Source of the DNA: Palaemon carinicauda | Taxonomy: Eukaryota; Arthropoda; Malacostraca; Decapoda; Palaemonidae | Direction: 5' to 3' | DNA: 64,000 bases | Assembly: GCF_036898095.1 (NCBI RefSeq) | Contig: NC_090729.1 | Location: 67,179,274 to 67,243,273 of the forward strand | In this document: in pieces, positions 36,901 to 50,373 of the stretch | How positions within the stretch are numbered: position 1 is the first letter of the stretch | How the letters are laid out: each line of letters opens with the position of its first letter | Notes under the pieces: model-generated | What the model was told of the DNA's origin: nothing | Seen by the model: the letters and a program-made list of their open reading frames with translations, nothing else | Database searches by the model: none | Position numbers and translations under genes: made by a program

Positions 36901-39428
36901 CGGATGACACATTAGCCGTCAAGCTCCCCTCAGGACTGATGTTAGAGGACTACTCACACGTCAACACCAAGTGGAAGGTTGTTTCTCTGTTTTCTTCCAT
37001 CTACGACCCTATTGGCCTGATCTCGCCGGTCACTGTCCTCGGCAAGCTCTTCATTCAGAAACTCTGGATGATGGATCAAAGTTGGGATTCACGCCTGAGC
37101 GAAGAATTGATCCGTGAGCTCGGTGCCATTCTTAAAAAATACAAGGGTCTCGAGAACATTAAGGTGCCTCGAAATGCACATCAGGGTCACCAGGCTGCAT
37201 TACATGTGCTTGCAGATGCCTCCAAGCAAGCCTTTGGAGTGGCTTGCTACGTGGTCACAATTGAAGGTAAATGCCAGCTCCTCACAGCCAAGGCACGAGT
37301 TACCCCTAAACGTATGCTGGAATTGGACGAGAGTCAGTCCATTCCCAAGCTTGAGTTGACCGCACTCCTGTTTGGATGCCGACTAGCCCAGTATCTGATA
37401 GAATTACGTCCAGAAACATACGTCTCTACGACAGTGTGGTCCGATGCCTCCACGGCCCTGCAGTGGGTACACAGCCGGCAGAGCACGTCCCCATATGTTC
37501 TCAATAGGGTTGAGGAGATAAACCGTATAAGGTTGAACTGTCGGTTGCTTCTCAAGCATGTCCCCACGTCCTGCAATCCCGCCGACCTGGCGTCGCGGGG
37601 AGTAGCCGCCAAAGTCGTCCTCAAGTCCAACTTATGGCTTCATGGACCAGCCTGGCTGATCGACGTCTCAGCTTACCCGGACCAAAGCAGATTCCCTACT
37701 GAATGGGAGATAAAAGCTTGTCCCATCAGACTTTTGCCACCGCAAACTCAAAGATTTGCTCATTTCTCATCTCTTGATGAGGCAGTTAGGAGCTATACAG
37801 CCTTGCTGCGCCTGACGAGCGGATGGGCCGAGCACAAATTCCCCCATTTAGTCCAAAGGTTCCCACGAAGACCACTTACCACCATCATTCGTGTGTCACA
37901 GGGGGCCAGTTACCCCCAAATATTACGACAATTGCAAGGTAAACCCGCTTTGTTGACATCCGATGAAAGAGCCTTTATAGGACAACGGAATCCCTATATT
38001 GACAATAACGGTGTTCTAAGAGGTTGATCCCGCCTCAGCGATGCACATCCGGAGTCCGGCTACATGGACCCCATTCTCCTAGAGTCCCACTGTGCTCTCT
38101 GGAAACTTATTGTTGACCATTGGCATGAAGTGCTGCTGCACTGTAACACCTCCACTCTTCTTGTTCACTTGCGCAAGGAATTTTGGGTTCCCCGAATGCG
38201 CCAGCAAGTGAATAAGATTCTCAAACGGTGCATACATTGCAAAAGAGTACAAGACCAGCCGTACCCAACCCCACCGTTAGCTCCAGTCCACCCTAACCGC
38301 CTCAATGCTGAGGTCCCTTTCAGAGCAACTGGACTGGACTACACTGGCGGCTTCAAGGGACATCATTCACATGTGGACATGGTGTACGTACTGCTGTTTA
38401 CCTGCGCTGCCACGCGGGCGGTAGCTTTAGAAACTACTACTTCCTTGACAGTTGTGGAACTAGTCCAAGCGATACGAAGGTTCGCTGCCCGATTTGGGAT
38501 GCCCGAGTGCCTTGTGTCTGACAATGCCTCAACCTTTCAAGCTGGTCAGACACTCTTGACAGAACTCGTACAGCACCCTGTTATCGACTGGTTCAAATGG
38601 GCCCACAACCTCACTTGGAAGTTCATCACTCCTCGAGCCCCGTGGCAAGGAGGGTTTTAAGAGCGCTTGATTGGGTTTACCAAACTCAACTTGCGCAAAG
38701 CCACTTACCGTTGCCACCCTACGTATGATGAGTTTGTGACCTTGGTCCGAGAAGTAGAATGCGTGGTGAATGATCGGCCTCTAACATATCTGGATGCTGA
38801 CGACCCCACTGATACGCCTTTGACCCCAAGCCACCTACTCTATAGTCGAACCCTCTCATTAGCACCTCAAGTCCACCTGGCTGACTTGACTGATCCTACT
38901 TTTCGAAAAGGGGACATCCTCCGCAAGGATTACCAGAAGCTGACCAACATGCTGCAAACATTCCAGAAGAGGTGGAAGTACGACTATGTCAGTTCCCTTC
39001 GAGAACGACACCAGAAGCCTAGTCGCCTCCACCCGAACATCCCTTGTTGCTTGTTGATTCTGGACGAGGTCAATTGAGAGGAGTACCCTTTGACCCGTAT
39101 ACTCGAAGTATACCCAGGTCGAGATGGACACATTAGAACAGTCAAGGTCCGCTCTGCAAATGGAGAGTATCTACGTCCAGTCAACCGACTCATACCTTTG
39201 GAGGTTAACGAAAATGGCCAAACACTATCCGAACCAAGTGAGGAGGAACCTCCTAACAGCCCTCCCCTCGAAAATCTCGACGGTCCTCCTGGAGACCAAC
39301 TGGCCGAGAGAAATGATGAGACCACAGCCGAAGCTAGGTCTCCTGTAGTCATCGCGGCTCCCCGCCACGACAGGCCTACACGGGCCTCTGCTGAACGTGC
39401 ACGAGCCCTATTCCAGGAGATCTTGTAG
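33930..39428 (+). pseudogene. BEL-A Gag-Pol polyprotein, single frame with six stops
   Basis: One reading frame runs from the ATG at 33930 to TAG at 39428 (1,832 codons). Stops interrupt it at 34305 (TAA), 36141 (TGA), 36699 (TAG), 38025 (TGA), 38658 (TAA) and 39075 (TGA), and no frameshift was found. In order: the N-terminal Gag domain ('FLCEDADLALHSL'); a DUF1759-like block from 34338; three Cys/His knuckles at about 35097-35300 ('CVFCDHNGHSSTKC', 'CTKCFSTQHVTRDC', 'CQNCQRGHKLPLC'); the protease with 'VFLDCGAQRTFV' (about 35475; DCGA where DSGA-type is usual); RT with 'LTADISKAFLRI' (about 36490), 'LFGATSSP' and 'FYVDNF' (about 36715); RNase H with 'LADASKQAFG' and 'VWSDAST'; and integrase with an HHCC-like finger at about 38140-38240, 'TGLDYTGG', 'LVSDNAST' and, just after the 38658 stop, the catalytic Glu. 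Three stops are TGA in contexts where CGA would fit, consistent with C-to-T decay. Confidence 0.88.
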
Positions 39429-39784
39429 TAGCTTTACATAGTCTTCATCAACCATGTGAAGGACTGCTGAAGTTTTTGATTTGTCCTTCCCTCCGCTCTT
39501 ATCTTGCAGTTGTAGTTACCCTTTGTACTAAGTGACAGTTAACTCTGTTTTACTTCCGCTTGTATACGTACCACTTTTGTTTGACTCTCGCTTGTAAATC
39601 GTACTTCGCACTCATCTCGTATGCGGATGCGGTTCAACTTAATGCCAATTGCTGACATAGCATAGCGCAACTAGTCACATTCACTCTTTATTCATTTAGT
39701 ATACTCATCTCATATACTAACACCTAATCCACATTGCATTAGTCTACACTAACCCTTCTCCTTTTCCTCCCTTTATCCCCAGGG
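39429..39784 (+). other. BEL-A 3' untranslated region with pyrimidine tract
   Basis: No gene. It ends in a pyrimidine-rich run and 'atccccaggg' directly before the 3' LTR. A purine tract, expected there for plus-strand priming, is absent. The same end is seen in BEL-B at 46981-47010. Confidence 0.65.
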
Positions 39785-41584
39785 TGTGAAGAATTTTCTT
39801 CACTACTCTTCTTCTTCATAGTTTATACGTAGACTTTGTTATTGTTCGTGACGTCACGGCAGGGAAAAATGTGAGTAATGTCTCTTTCTTAAGCGAGTGT
39901 CCCAATATTAATACTTATGTGTTTTTTGTATACATTATTCTACCGTAATTATTTAGGTACAGTATTTTAAATCACTTAATTACAACTCAAGTCTGCTAGT
40001 CTAGGAGGTATGGTTGTCCACACACGTAAGCCCGACTTGCTAAATTACCTTTTAGTTTCATTTTTATTCTGTATGCCAATTGTTTAGAATTAGGATTATC
40101 TTTGCCCCCTGGAGTTGCAAGATTTCTCCTTATATTCTAAATAAGTGTGTTGCTTGAAATTCACAAGGCACAAGATTTTTGAGCCTGTCCTAAATGAGAG
40201 TTGGCACCTCAAGACCGTAGGCCTACATACGCACCAAGATACGCTTTTTTTTATAAGGAAGGAGGACGCAGCTGACCTGAACTCGACCTCACAAACATAC
40301 AGGCCACGGTACGAAACGGAGCTGCCCAGTCAGGCTCCAATGTCAACCTCGTGCTCCCACTCTCCATCACTAGCCTGTCCCCTTACACAATAACTAGCCA
40401 AGAATACGTCGTAGAAGAGGTCAAGCAGATGACCAGTGTTAGTGCATAGCTGCTAATTCTACAGCACGTCGGTTCCAGTCTTGGGGCCTAGTTGGAGAGC
40501 TTGGAGGTGGCCGTTGACTCTGCAGAATAAGTGCTGTAGGCCTAGTGAGCAAACTGAAGACCGCCACATTTAGGACACGGGTGCCCACAACATATAAAAA
40601 TCTTGTGAGTTTAACTAATGGCCATTCCCCCTTTAGATAAGTTTCAATTTCTCATAAGTTAAGTTTAGGTATTATTTTGGCATTACATCTTTCGGGCTGC
40701 GTGCATGGAAATTAATGTATTCATATTTTTTTGATCTTGGTAATAGCTTGAGGTCACTGACCACATGTTGGGACCTCACAGCATCCTACCGCACAAATTG
40801 TTGATCAGAATGTTTTGACTTATTTATTCTGTTTGAGGTTTAATCCACGTGTTAATTCCGTTTAACGTTTTCAAGTTTTGTTGTAAATTCACGTATTCAT
40901 TTTATCACATATAAAAACTTATAATTGAGTTACTGATATTTTTTTCCAATTTTTAATTTGTTGTGTTAAAATCATCGAGTTATTTCCATTCCTTTTTCTG
41001 TAATAAATCATTTGGAATAGATTACACATTTTGGTATCTTTAACCACATTATATGAATTTAGCTAATTTATACTATGGGACGGGTCAGAAGTACCCAAGG
41101 TGTTGAAAGTAACCTACTCTAAACAGGTAAGTTGGTATCAGCGAGTGTACGCTCTTTTCCTTAGTGCTTTGAAGGTGAAGATCCCCATTTAACTTTACTT
41201 TATACTTTTATACTCCACTGTTCCCCCTTTTTTTTTGTCTCTAATTGCATTAACGTAAGATACCTGTACAGCATCTCACTGGGGTCACTGGGACGGAGTC
41301 AAAACAGAGCCTTAGAGTGAGATGACTCTAGCCCTGACAAAGCTAGAGTAGGCCATAAATTATTTCCAAATTAACGTGTGGAGTTCTCCGGCCTCTGGAC
41401 AGTAAAATTGCCTCCTTTTTTATTTCAGAGTGAAAGGTTAGTGAACTATGGCAGTAAAGTATTAGCAGGGCGTTTGCGTCCCGAGAGTAAGTGCTCATTA
41501 TCCTCCCCTGTTGAGCTTTGGGTAATTGCCGTAGGGAGACTTTTTTGGACTAAGTTCCCACTAAGTCATTCACATAAAAATTCT

Positions 41585-41589
<5 letters not shown>
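39785..41589 (+). repeat. BEL-A 3' LTR
   Basis: Direct repeat of 30952-32735, including 'tataaaaa' at 40594 and 'caggtaagt' at about 41124. It retains about 30 bp ('gtcactgggacggagtcaaa') missing from the 5' copy. The last bases 'ctccata' run into (TA)n array 3. Confidence 0.9.
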
Positions 41590-43733
<2,144 letters not shown>

Positions 43734-43737
43734 CGAG

Positions 43738-43756
43738 TGGTCCTTTGAACTGGATC
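43738..43756 (+). promoter_or_regulatory. BEL-B primer-binding site, tRNA-Tyr type
   Basis: 'tggtcctttgaactggatc', four bases after the LTR. It is similar to the BEL-A site with two substitutions. Confidence 0.75.
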
Positions 43757-45052
43757 TTTTACCTTTGACTTGTGAAGCATTAACGTAATTAATCAGCTTG
43801 ATTAAGCATATAGTAACTCGCTATATCACTTACCCACACGCACACAGCCAGTTTGTCGAATGTGTAATGCCCAGACTTTAATTGGGAAAAGAAATTTGTA
43901 ATCAACATGATCTTTTTGTATCGACCACGTGTTTAAGGAAAGAGCTACGTAACCAGGTTAATTTGTTGCTTGAATGTTCTCTACAGAAAGACTAGAATTT
44001 GTCGTAGGAACTTCGCTTTGTCTCGGATCCGTTCACCCACGTGTGGCAGAATCCACTTATACCAGAAAGTTCTAAGCTACTTGAACTGAGTTTTTTTTGT
44101 TGTTCAGACGCCCGTGTTTACTGCTCAGCTAGAGCGCCGGTGTACTCGTTCTGTCAACTAATTTTGCTAGCTAAGCATCTAATTTGTAACATTTTGTACC
44201 TTGGTCTACCTTCCTTTGTGTCGTTTACCTTCCCTAACCAACCTTAACCTTTCTAACTAACGTTCCCGTATACCTAGCACGTGTCCTTGTCCTAAAGAGC
44301 GAATTGGCGTATCATAATTTTAAGTCTTCTTACGAGTACCGTAGAAACTTAACACTAAGTCCGTTTCATCCCACGTGTTTGTTCCGAGATGGCGGATCTT
44401 GTTTACAGCCCAAACTAAGGGTTCGTAATTGTTTGCTACCGTAAGTAAATTACTGCGTGTAGTTAATTTAATTTCCATTAGCGAGGAGATATTATTTGTG
44501 TCCTTTAGCGACGATATTTTTGTTTTACCTCCGCTTGAGGGAAATTTTATATTTGTTTAGCCTCCACGAGAGTGCACTTTAAAGTCGTTGCCTTGTGAGC
44601 CTATCTACATTTTGAGTAGTTCAGTGGCTGCCCAAGTGCGCCCGCAATTGTGAAATTGTTACAACAGTGTCAGCCTCGACCTGTTATTTTAACTTTTAAC
44701 TTGAATCTTTGCATTCATAAGCCCATGTGCTTTCTAATATGTTCTACTTTAAAGTAAATTGATTAGTCATTATCGCCACGTGCGTAAATAATTCATTTTA
44801 GCAAAGTGTTTAACGTCACGTGACCTGGGCATCGTCTGCTTTGTTAGGCCCCAGTCAATTTGAATTTTAAAGTAATTTTGTTATTTACCATTGTGTTGTC
44901 ATTTAACAATTTTTTCTCATCGTGAGTAAATTTAAATATTCAATTGACACGCTAGTAAATGAGTAAAGTTTTCATTTTTACATTCCTTTTGAAAATTCAG
45001 TTATCCCTTGTTTTGTTTTACGAATCCGTTCATCAAACGTGGTCATTCCAAG
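43757..45052 (+). other. BEL-B leader
   Basis: About 1.3 kb without a supported gene. The first 650 bp are shared with the leader of BEL-C (60754-61387). Confidence 0.65.
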
Positions 45053-45475
45053 ATGGCGGACTTCATGTTTAACGTAAACAACCCTCCACCGCCTAAGGCG
45101 GAAACGCTTAGCCCCATGGAGATTAACGCTAGGCTTAAGGAACAGGAGTTGACGTACACCTTTGTTTGTGAGGACGCAGACCTAGCACTTCATGCTCTCG
45201 CTTCCGTAGATTTTCCCAACATGGGTCCTGAAGCCGTGGGTCATTTTAAAAGTGAAATTAGTAAAGTAAGAGATGAAATTTGCGATTACAAGAATTTTTG
45301 GAGACGTCATTACGACCATCCCATTGTCAAATCAAATTATCCCGTGCTTGCTGCCTACTCGAGTAAAGTTGAGATTGCTTTTAATAGCCTCATGGCTCAT
45401 CCCAATTTAATAATTAAACCTAATCAGTCTTGTTCTTCAACGAGGACGACACCTTCAGTGACACGTCCCGTGTAA
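45053..45475 (+). CDS. BEL-B N-terminal Gag domain
   Basis: 140 codons from the ATG at 45053, which is preferred because BEL-A aligns from the equivalent ATG. 'FVCEDADLALHALASVDFP' and 'KNFWRRHYDHPIV' match the BEL-A Gag start block by block. It ends in TAA at 45473. The same frame stays open beyond the stop for another 373 codons. The domain is presumed to be the N-terminal structural part of Gag. Confidence 0.78.
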   Translation: MADFMFNVNNPPPPKAETLSPMEINARLKEQELTYTFVCEDADLALHALASVDFPNMGPEAVGHFKSEISKVRDEICDYKNFWRRHYDHPIVKSNYPVLAAYSSKVEIAFNSLMAHPNLIIKPNQSCSSTRTTPSVTRPV

Positions 45476-45514
45476 ATTGTCATTAATGATCCCTTAGTTG
45501 ATCCTTTTAATGTC

Positions 45515-46597
45515 TTGGCAGTAAAGCACAATGTAATTAATTTTGCAACAACTCCCCAACCTGTTCAATCGTCACATTCCAATACTATGTTGCCAACACG
45601 GCACACAATTAGTAATTTTGTGTCAATCCCACGTGCTCCGTCCTCATCTCCGAACCTTAAGCCACCAGCATTTGATCGACCTCAACCCCCTTTGTCTTTG
45701 TCGCCGGTGACAGTCCGTCCCGGAGAAAAACTCATTCATTGTCTTATCATGGACCCCCCAAGTGGTAGCGCAAATACCACCCGACTTAACCGAGTGCGTG
45801 ATGGCCAGCAGAAGCCTGTACCGGTTGTAGATTCATTCATTAAAACCGTACCATTCCATGGACCAGTGCCAAAGTTGCCTGATCGTCCTATCTTTAAGCC
45901 AGTAACTTCCGCTCCAACCCGTGTCGACGCTAAAATATCCACGTCAAAATCTGAAACCCGCTCTCAGAACGAGCCACGTGGTCGTAAGGTTAAGACCTTA
46001 GCAGTCAGAAATGAACCTTGTGCACTGACGGCGGATTTAGCGAAGGTCACACATGTAGACCTAGCACCGGAGATTAGAGCCTGTCTACGATTCACCTTGC
46101 TTAAGGATAACGGTACATTGAACGCCATTCATTATTTTCATTCACTTTTATATGGCGCAACTGTAAGCCTTTACTATTTTTGCCAAGTCAGTCAGCAGCA
46201 TTTTCCAGCCCAATCCCTTGCTTTAACCTCCAAGCGTAAATTTCATTTTTGCCTTGATGCTTTGTCACGTTATCGCTATAATCCCCCTGACATCCTTCAG
46301 CTCGTGCTGAATATAAGTTTTGTTTTTAATTTTCCCCTTTCCAACGTTTCCCTTGAAGATGACATCCAAGACCTTAGTTGTCAGAAATACGATGTCCCCA
46401 GGGACCTAGTTTGTCTCATTTTGTCATTCAAGCTAGAGTCATATGATTTTTCACATTTTAACGCCGGGAATAAGATAACTTTTCTCCCTTTCTCACTTAT
46501 CGAACACCAACTTTTCATCACGCCAGTCACTTTATATGTAAAGACATTTCATGTAAAACGTTGGGTGTCAGACTTGGATTGGGATTCACCCTCATGA
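45515..46597 (+). CDS. BEL-B downstream frame: Pro/Ser-rich linker plus RT remnant
   Basis: 360 codons from the ATG at 45515. The frame is open from 45476 and in register with the Gag domain. Residues 1-130 are Pro, Ser and Thr rich with no fold recognised. Residues about 170-230 align with the RT palm of BEL-A at 36487-36680: 'ALTADLAKVTHVDLA' with 'GLTADISKAFLRIEI', and 'LLYGATVS' with 'LFGATSSP'. The Tyr-Val-Asp box, RNase H and integrase are missing, so it cannot be an active polymerase. The C-terminal 130 residues are unrecognised. An open frame of this length in an otherwise deleted element is notable. It could be a Gag-like fusion that is still made, or a recent deletion product. Confidence 0.6.
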   Translation: MAVKHNVINFATTPQPVQSSHSNTMLPTRHTISNFVSIPRAPSSSPNLKPPAFDRPQPPLSLSPVTVRPGEKLIHCLIMDPPSGSANTTRLNRVRDGQQKPVPVVDSFIKTVPFHGPVPKLPDRPIFKPVTSAPTRVDAKISTSKSETRSQNEPRGRKVKTLAVRNEPCALTADLAKVTHVDLAPEIRACLRFTLLKDNGTLNAIHYFHSLLYGATVSLYYFCQVSQQHFPAQSLALTSKRKFHFCLDALSRYRYNPPDILQLVLNISFVFNFPLSNVSLEDDIQDLSCQKYDVPRDLVCLILSFKLESYDFSHFNAGNKITFLPFSLIEHQLFITPVTLYVKTFHVKRWVSDLDWDSPS

Positions 46598-47010
46598 TTT
46601 TTAATTTGTCATTTGGCCTGACTTGTTGCTGAACTCGACTGACATTGGATTGCGTTTTCTTTGCTCTATCCGTACCCCTAGGGTGGGAAGAATTGAATAT
46701 TTTTAATCGTTTAATTATTATTGCATCGTACGTTTAAAGTTAAAACTGATCATATGCTTAACTTAGCGCTTCCGTGAAGCATTGCCTGCGTGGTTCAATA
46801 TTCCCCAAATTCACGTGAAAGCGTAACTTTGACTCGATTGATTTTAATTAACGCCAACAGCGTTTTGTTAACTTTAAACGGACGTTGATGTGAAGAACGA
46901 CTTCACTCTTCATTCAGCCAGTAAGCTTATCTCGCTCATACTATCAAGTAGTTGAATCATATTTGCCGGAACTAACCCCTCTCCCTTTTTTCTCCCCTTT
47001 ATCCCCAGGG
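46598..47010 (+). other. BEL-B 3' region with LTR-start echo and pyrimidine tract
   Basis: At 46889-46955 the text 'tgtgaagaacgacttcac' and following bases resemble the first 65 bp of the LTR. The region ends in the pyrimidine tract and 'atccccaggg' found also before the BEL-A 3' LTR. Confidence 0.6.
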
Positions 47011-48831
47011 TGTGAAGAATTTTCTTCACTCTTCTTCTTTCAATCGTATTTTTAGCTCTCTTCTACTAATACTATAGCTACCCCTTAAACATTCTCTCCT
47101 ACATCCAGTTTTCTTTAACGAACATAGGGAGGACTAATCTAAACTTAAACGTGTTGACAGTGGCGCACGCCATGCTCGTGACGTCACAGCGTAATACGCA
47201 CAACAGAGGGCCTTAGTGGTAACCCCGGCGTATGTTGGTTCTTTCCTTAAACTACATGGGTCGAGATTGAATCCCTAAACTGCATTTTTTATATAAATTC
47301 CAATACTGCTGAATTAATGCATCTTATATTTCTCAATACCAATTAAGGTTTGTTAATTTTAAGATGTACGCCCATCGTACCAGTCCATTGCTAATTAATC
47401 ATTTAAAATATTATTTTTAGCAAGCCAGAATAGGTAGGATTATTGTATATATAAACTCCCTTAGAGCAGCAAGATTTCTCTAAGTATTTAGTACAAAATC
47501 CTGCCTCCTCTGCACTCCTTGCAGAAAAATATTGCCCTGTCCTGAAGTCCCGATATGGCACCCTCAATGGATTACCGTGCGCATCAAGCTCCTCACCTGT
47601 CTGGGAAGGTGAAGCCAGGTGATCTCTTCGACCGTAGAGTCGAGCCCCATTGAACGAGAAGCTACCCTGGCCTGCTGACCTACCTGGTCATTGAACCCGT
47701 GCACTTCTGGCTCACCCCCCGCACCCTCTCTCCCAAAACTCGACTCACAAAAGGCTGCTGCCGGTCGGAGAGATTGAGAAGAAGAGGACCCTGGTGTACC
47801 TAGTTGCAGCCACAGTGAGAATTCTTGGGGTGAGCCAGGCAAGAGGGCAACGTGCCAATTAGTGCGACAACCAGGTCAACAGCCACCACGGGCATAGGAC
47901 TAATCTTAAAGGAGTGCAGGTACTACATCAATGGCCATTTAGTGTTCCCCCATTTTTTATTATCTTAGACTAATTTTAACTTCATAGGGAACCTGGCTAA
48001 TTACACTATTCGGACTGTGTGCGGTGGGATTGTGTGTAAATATTTTTCCATTATCATTTCTTGCTTGGAGACTAGCATAGTCTCTGGGTCACGTGGGCCA
48101 CGTGCCAGACCCCATTTTGATTATTGCAGACTGCGTGTCTAAACCATCATCTTTATAATTTTGAATTGCTTTTAATTTGCATTCTCTTTATTATTCCATT
48201 TTGGTCTTTGTTAAGATGTCCGTTTCTTTGATGTAGATTTGTGAATAAATCAATATTAGGTTAATTAAACCTCTTTAGTATTTTTGCTCCCTCATTTATT
48301 TTAATGTGTGAAATGAATAGTTGATCACGGGACAAAGTACCCAATATTCAAAGAGAAAACCTAAGTAAGTCTATAGGTGGTAACAGCGAGGTACTTTGCA
48401 TTAATATATTTGCTTCGAAGGTAAAGATCCTTATCTTTAAACTTTTAAACTACTTTACATCACTGCTCCCATTTTGGATTTTGTCTGATTACATTAACGT
48501 AAAATACCTGTCCAGCATTTCATTGGGGTAGCTGGGACGGAGCCGGAACAGAGCCTGAGAATGAGATGACTATAGACCTGACAAAGCTAGAGTAGGCCAT
48601 AAATTATTGCAAATTCTACGTGTGGAGTACTCCGGCCTCTGGACAGTAAATTTCACTTTTGTATTTGAGAGTAATGGTTTGTGAATTGTGACAGTAAAGT
48701 ATTAGCAGGGTGTTTGTGCCCCGAGAGTAAGTGCTCATATCCTCCCCTGTTGAACTTTGTGTAACTGTTATAAGGAGACTTTCCCGGACTAAGTTCCCAC
48801 TCAGAACATACCATAAAAAAAATTCTCCACA
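47011..48831 (+). repeat. BEL-B 3' LTR
   Basis: Direct copy of 41918-43733, ending 'ttctccaca' directly against (TA)n array 4. Confidence 0.9.
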
Positions 48832-48956
<125 letters not shown>

Positions 48957-49609
48957 GGAGAATTTATTTTTTATTTATTTAAATGTTTGAGTGGGAACTT
49001 AATACAGGAAAGTGTCCCTCTGTCAGTTACACAAAGATCATCAGGGGAGGATAATGAGCATTTACACTCTAGGCACAAACACTCTGCTAATAGCTTTACT
49101 AACCGTCATTCTTAAATACTAAAGGGGAAATTTGCTCTGTTCAGAGGCCGGAGAACTCCACATGTGAAAATAAAAGTAATGTGATAGCCTACTCTAGCTT
49201 TGTCAGGTCTATAGTCATCTTGCGCACTCAGGCTCTGTTTCAGTTCCGTCCCAGTGACCAAAGTGAGATGTTGGACAGGTATCTTATGTTAATGTAATTA
49301 GAGACAATAAAAAAAGAGGAGCAGTGATGTAAAGTAAAGTTTAAAAGTTTACCTTCGAAGCAGGTATTCAATAATAAGTGGCTCGCTAACACACCCTTTT
49401 TCAAATTACTTACTCCTTTCAAATATCGGGTATTCTGTCCCGTGATCAAATGTTCATAATAGGCACAATGAAATAAATGAGTGAGTAAATATATGAAGGA
49501 GGCTTAATTACCCTAATCTTGATATATTTCACAAATTTACATTAAAATAAATGGACATCTGCACAACACAAAGCGTAACAAAAATAATTGAAAATTAATG
49601 GAAAGTGTG

Positions 49610-50094
49610 TGTTATGTATTATTGTAATAATGTACTATATTATTTCAAGTGTTACAGGTATTGCGCAACAATGCATCATATTGCATGAATAAAACATGTT
49701 ATGCTTTGTACATAAGTGTAATGATTTGTTTTGGTATTAGGATTCAAACATTTGTTGATTACTTCAGAGATAGGATGTAATTCTTTGTAGTTTTGTACTG
49801 GAGTAGGATTTAAGTCTTTTCAGAGCGATGCTCTTTTGTTTAACAATGTTTTGGTTTTGCCAGATTGTGTATGACGCTCCACACACACTTAGGAGGCAGC
49901 TGTCATAGAGCAATATAGCCATAGGATATCATAAAACTTGTATTTTAAGAATACCAACGTATCATTAAATCCCACCAAGAAAAATTGACGACCAAAGATG
50001 GGATCAGGTGAGAAATAATTACTAACAATTCTTCATCTATGTTTCAGGTAATTATTATGGTTAATTGAAACTTCCTATCAACTCATACTTAAAA
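49610..50094 (+). repeat. Gypsy 5' LTR
   Basis: Starts 'tgttatgtattattgtaat' and ends 'actcatacttaaaa'. It has the same length as the 3' LTR. Confidence 0.9.
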
Positions 50095-50096
50095 AT

Positions 50097-50114
50097 TGGT
50101 GACGCCCAGGTGGA
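50097..50114 (+). promoter_or_regulatory. Gypsy primer-binding site
   Basis: 'tggtgacgcccaggtgga' lies two bases after the LTR and begins with TGG as expected. I cannot name the tRNA with confidence. Confidence 0.6.
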
Positions 50115-50373
50115 CGAACACACGCAGTAGAAACACTGGGCCTTATGTAGAAGGATAGCCAGCACAAGAGAAGGTCCTTTTGTACATTGAGGGACAAAAT
50201 GAAATTCACCCAATGAAGATTGTACAAGCAGCAGAACAAGAATTTCATCAAACAAAAAAAAAACAAGAAAAGGTGAAATTTAAATTTGGGTAGGCTACAA
50301 AACAGGTAGGAAGTAAACTTGTGACTGCAGAACAGTAGCTTAACCTAATCTAGGTATTAAGGTAAGACTCAAA

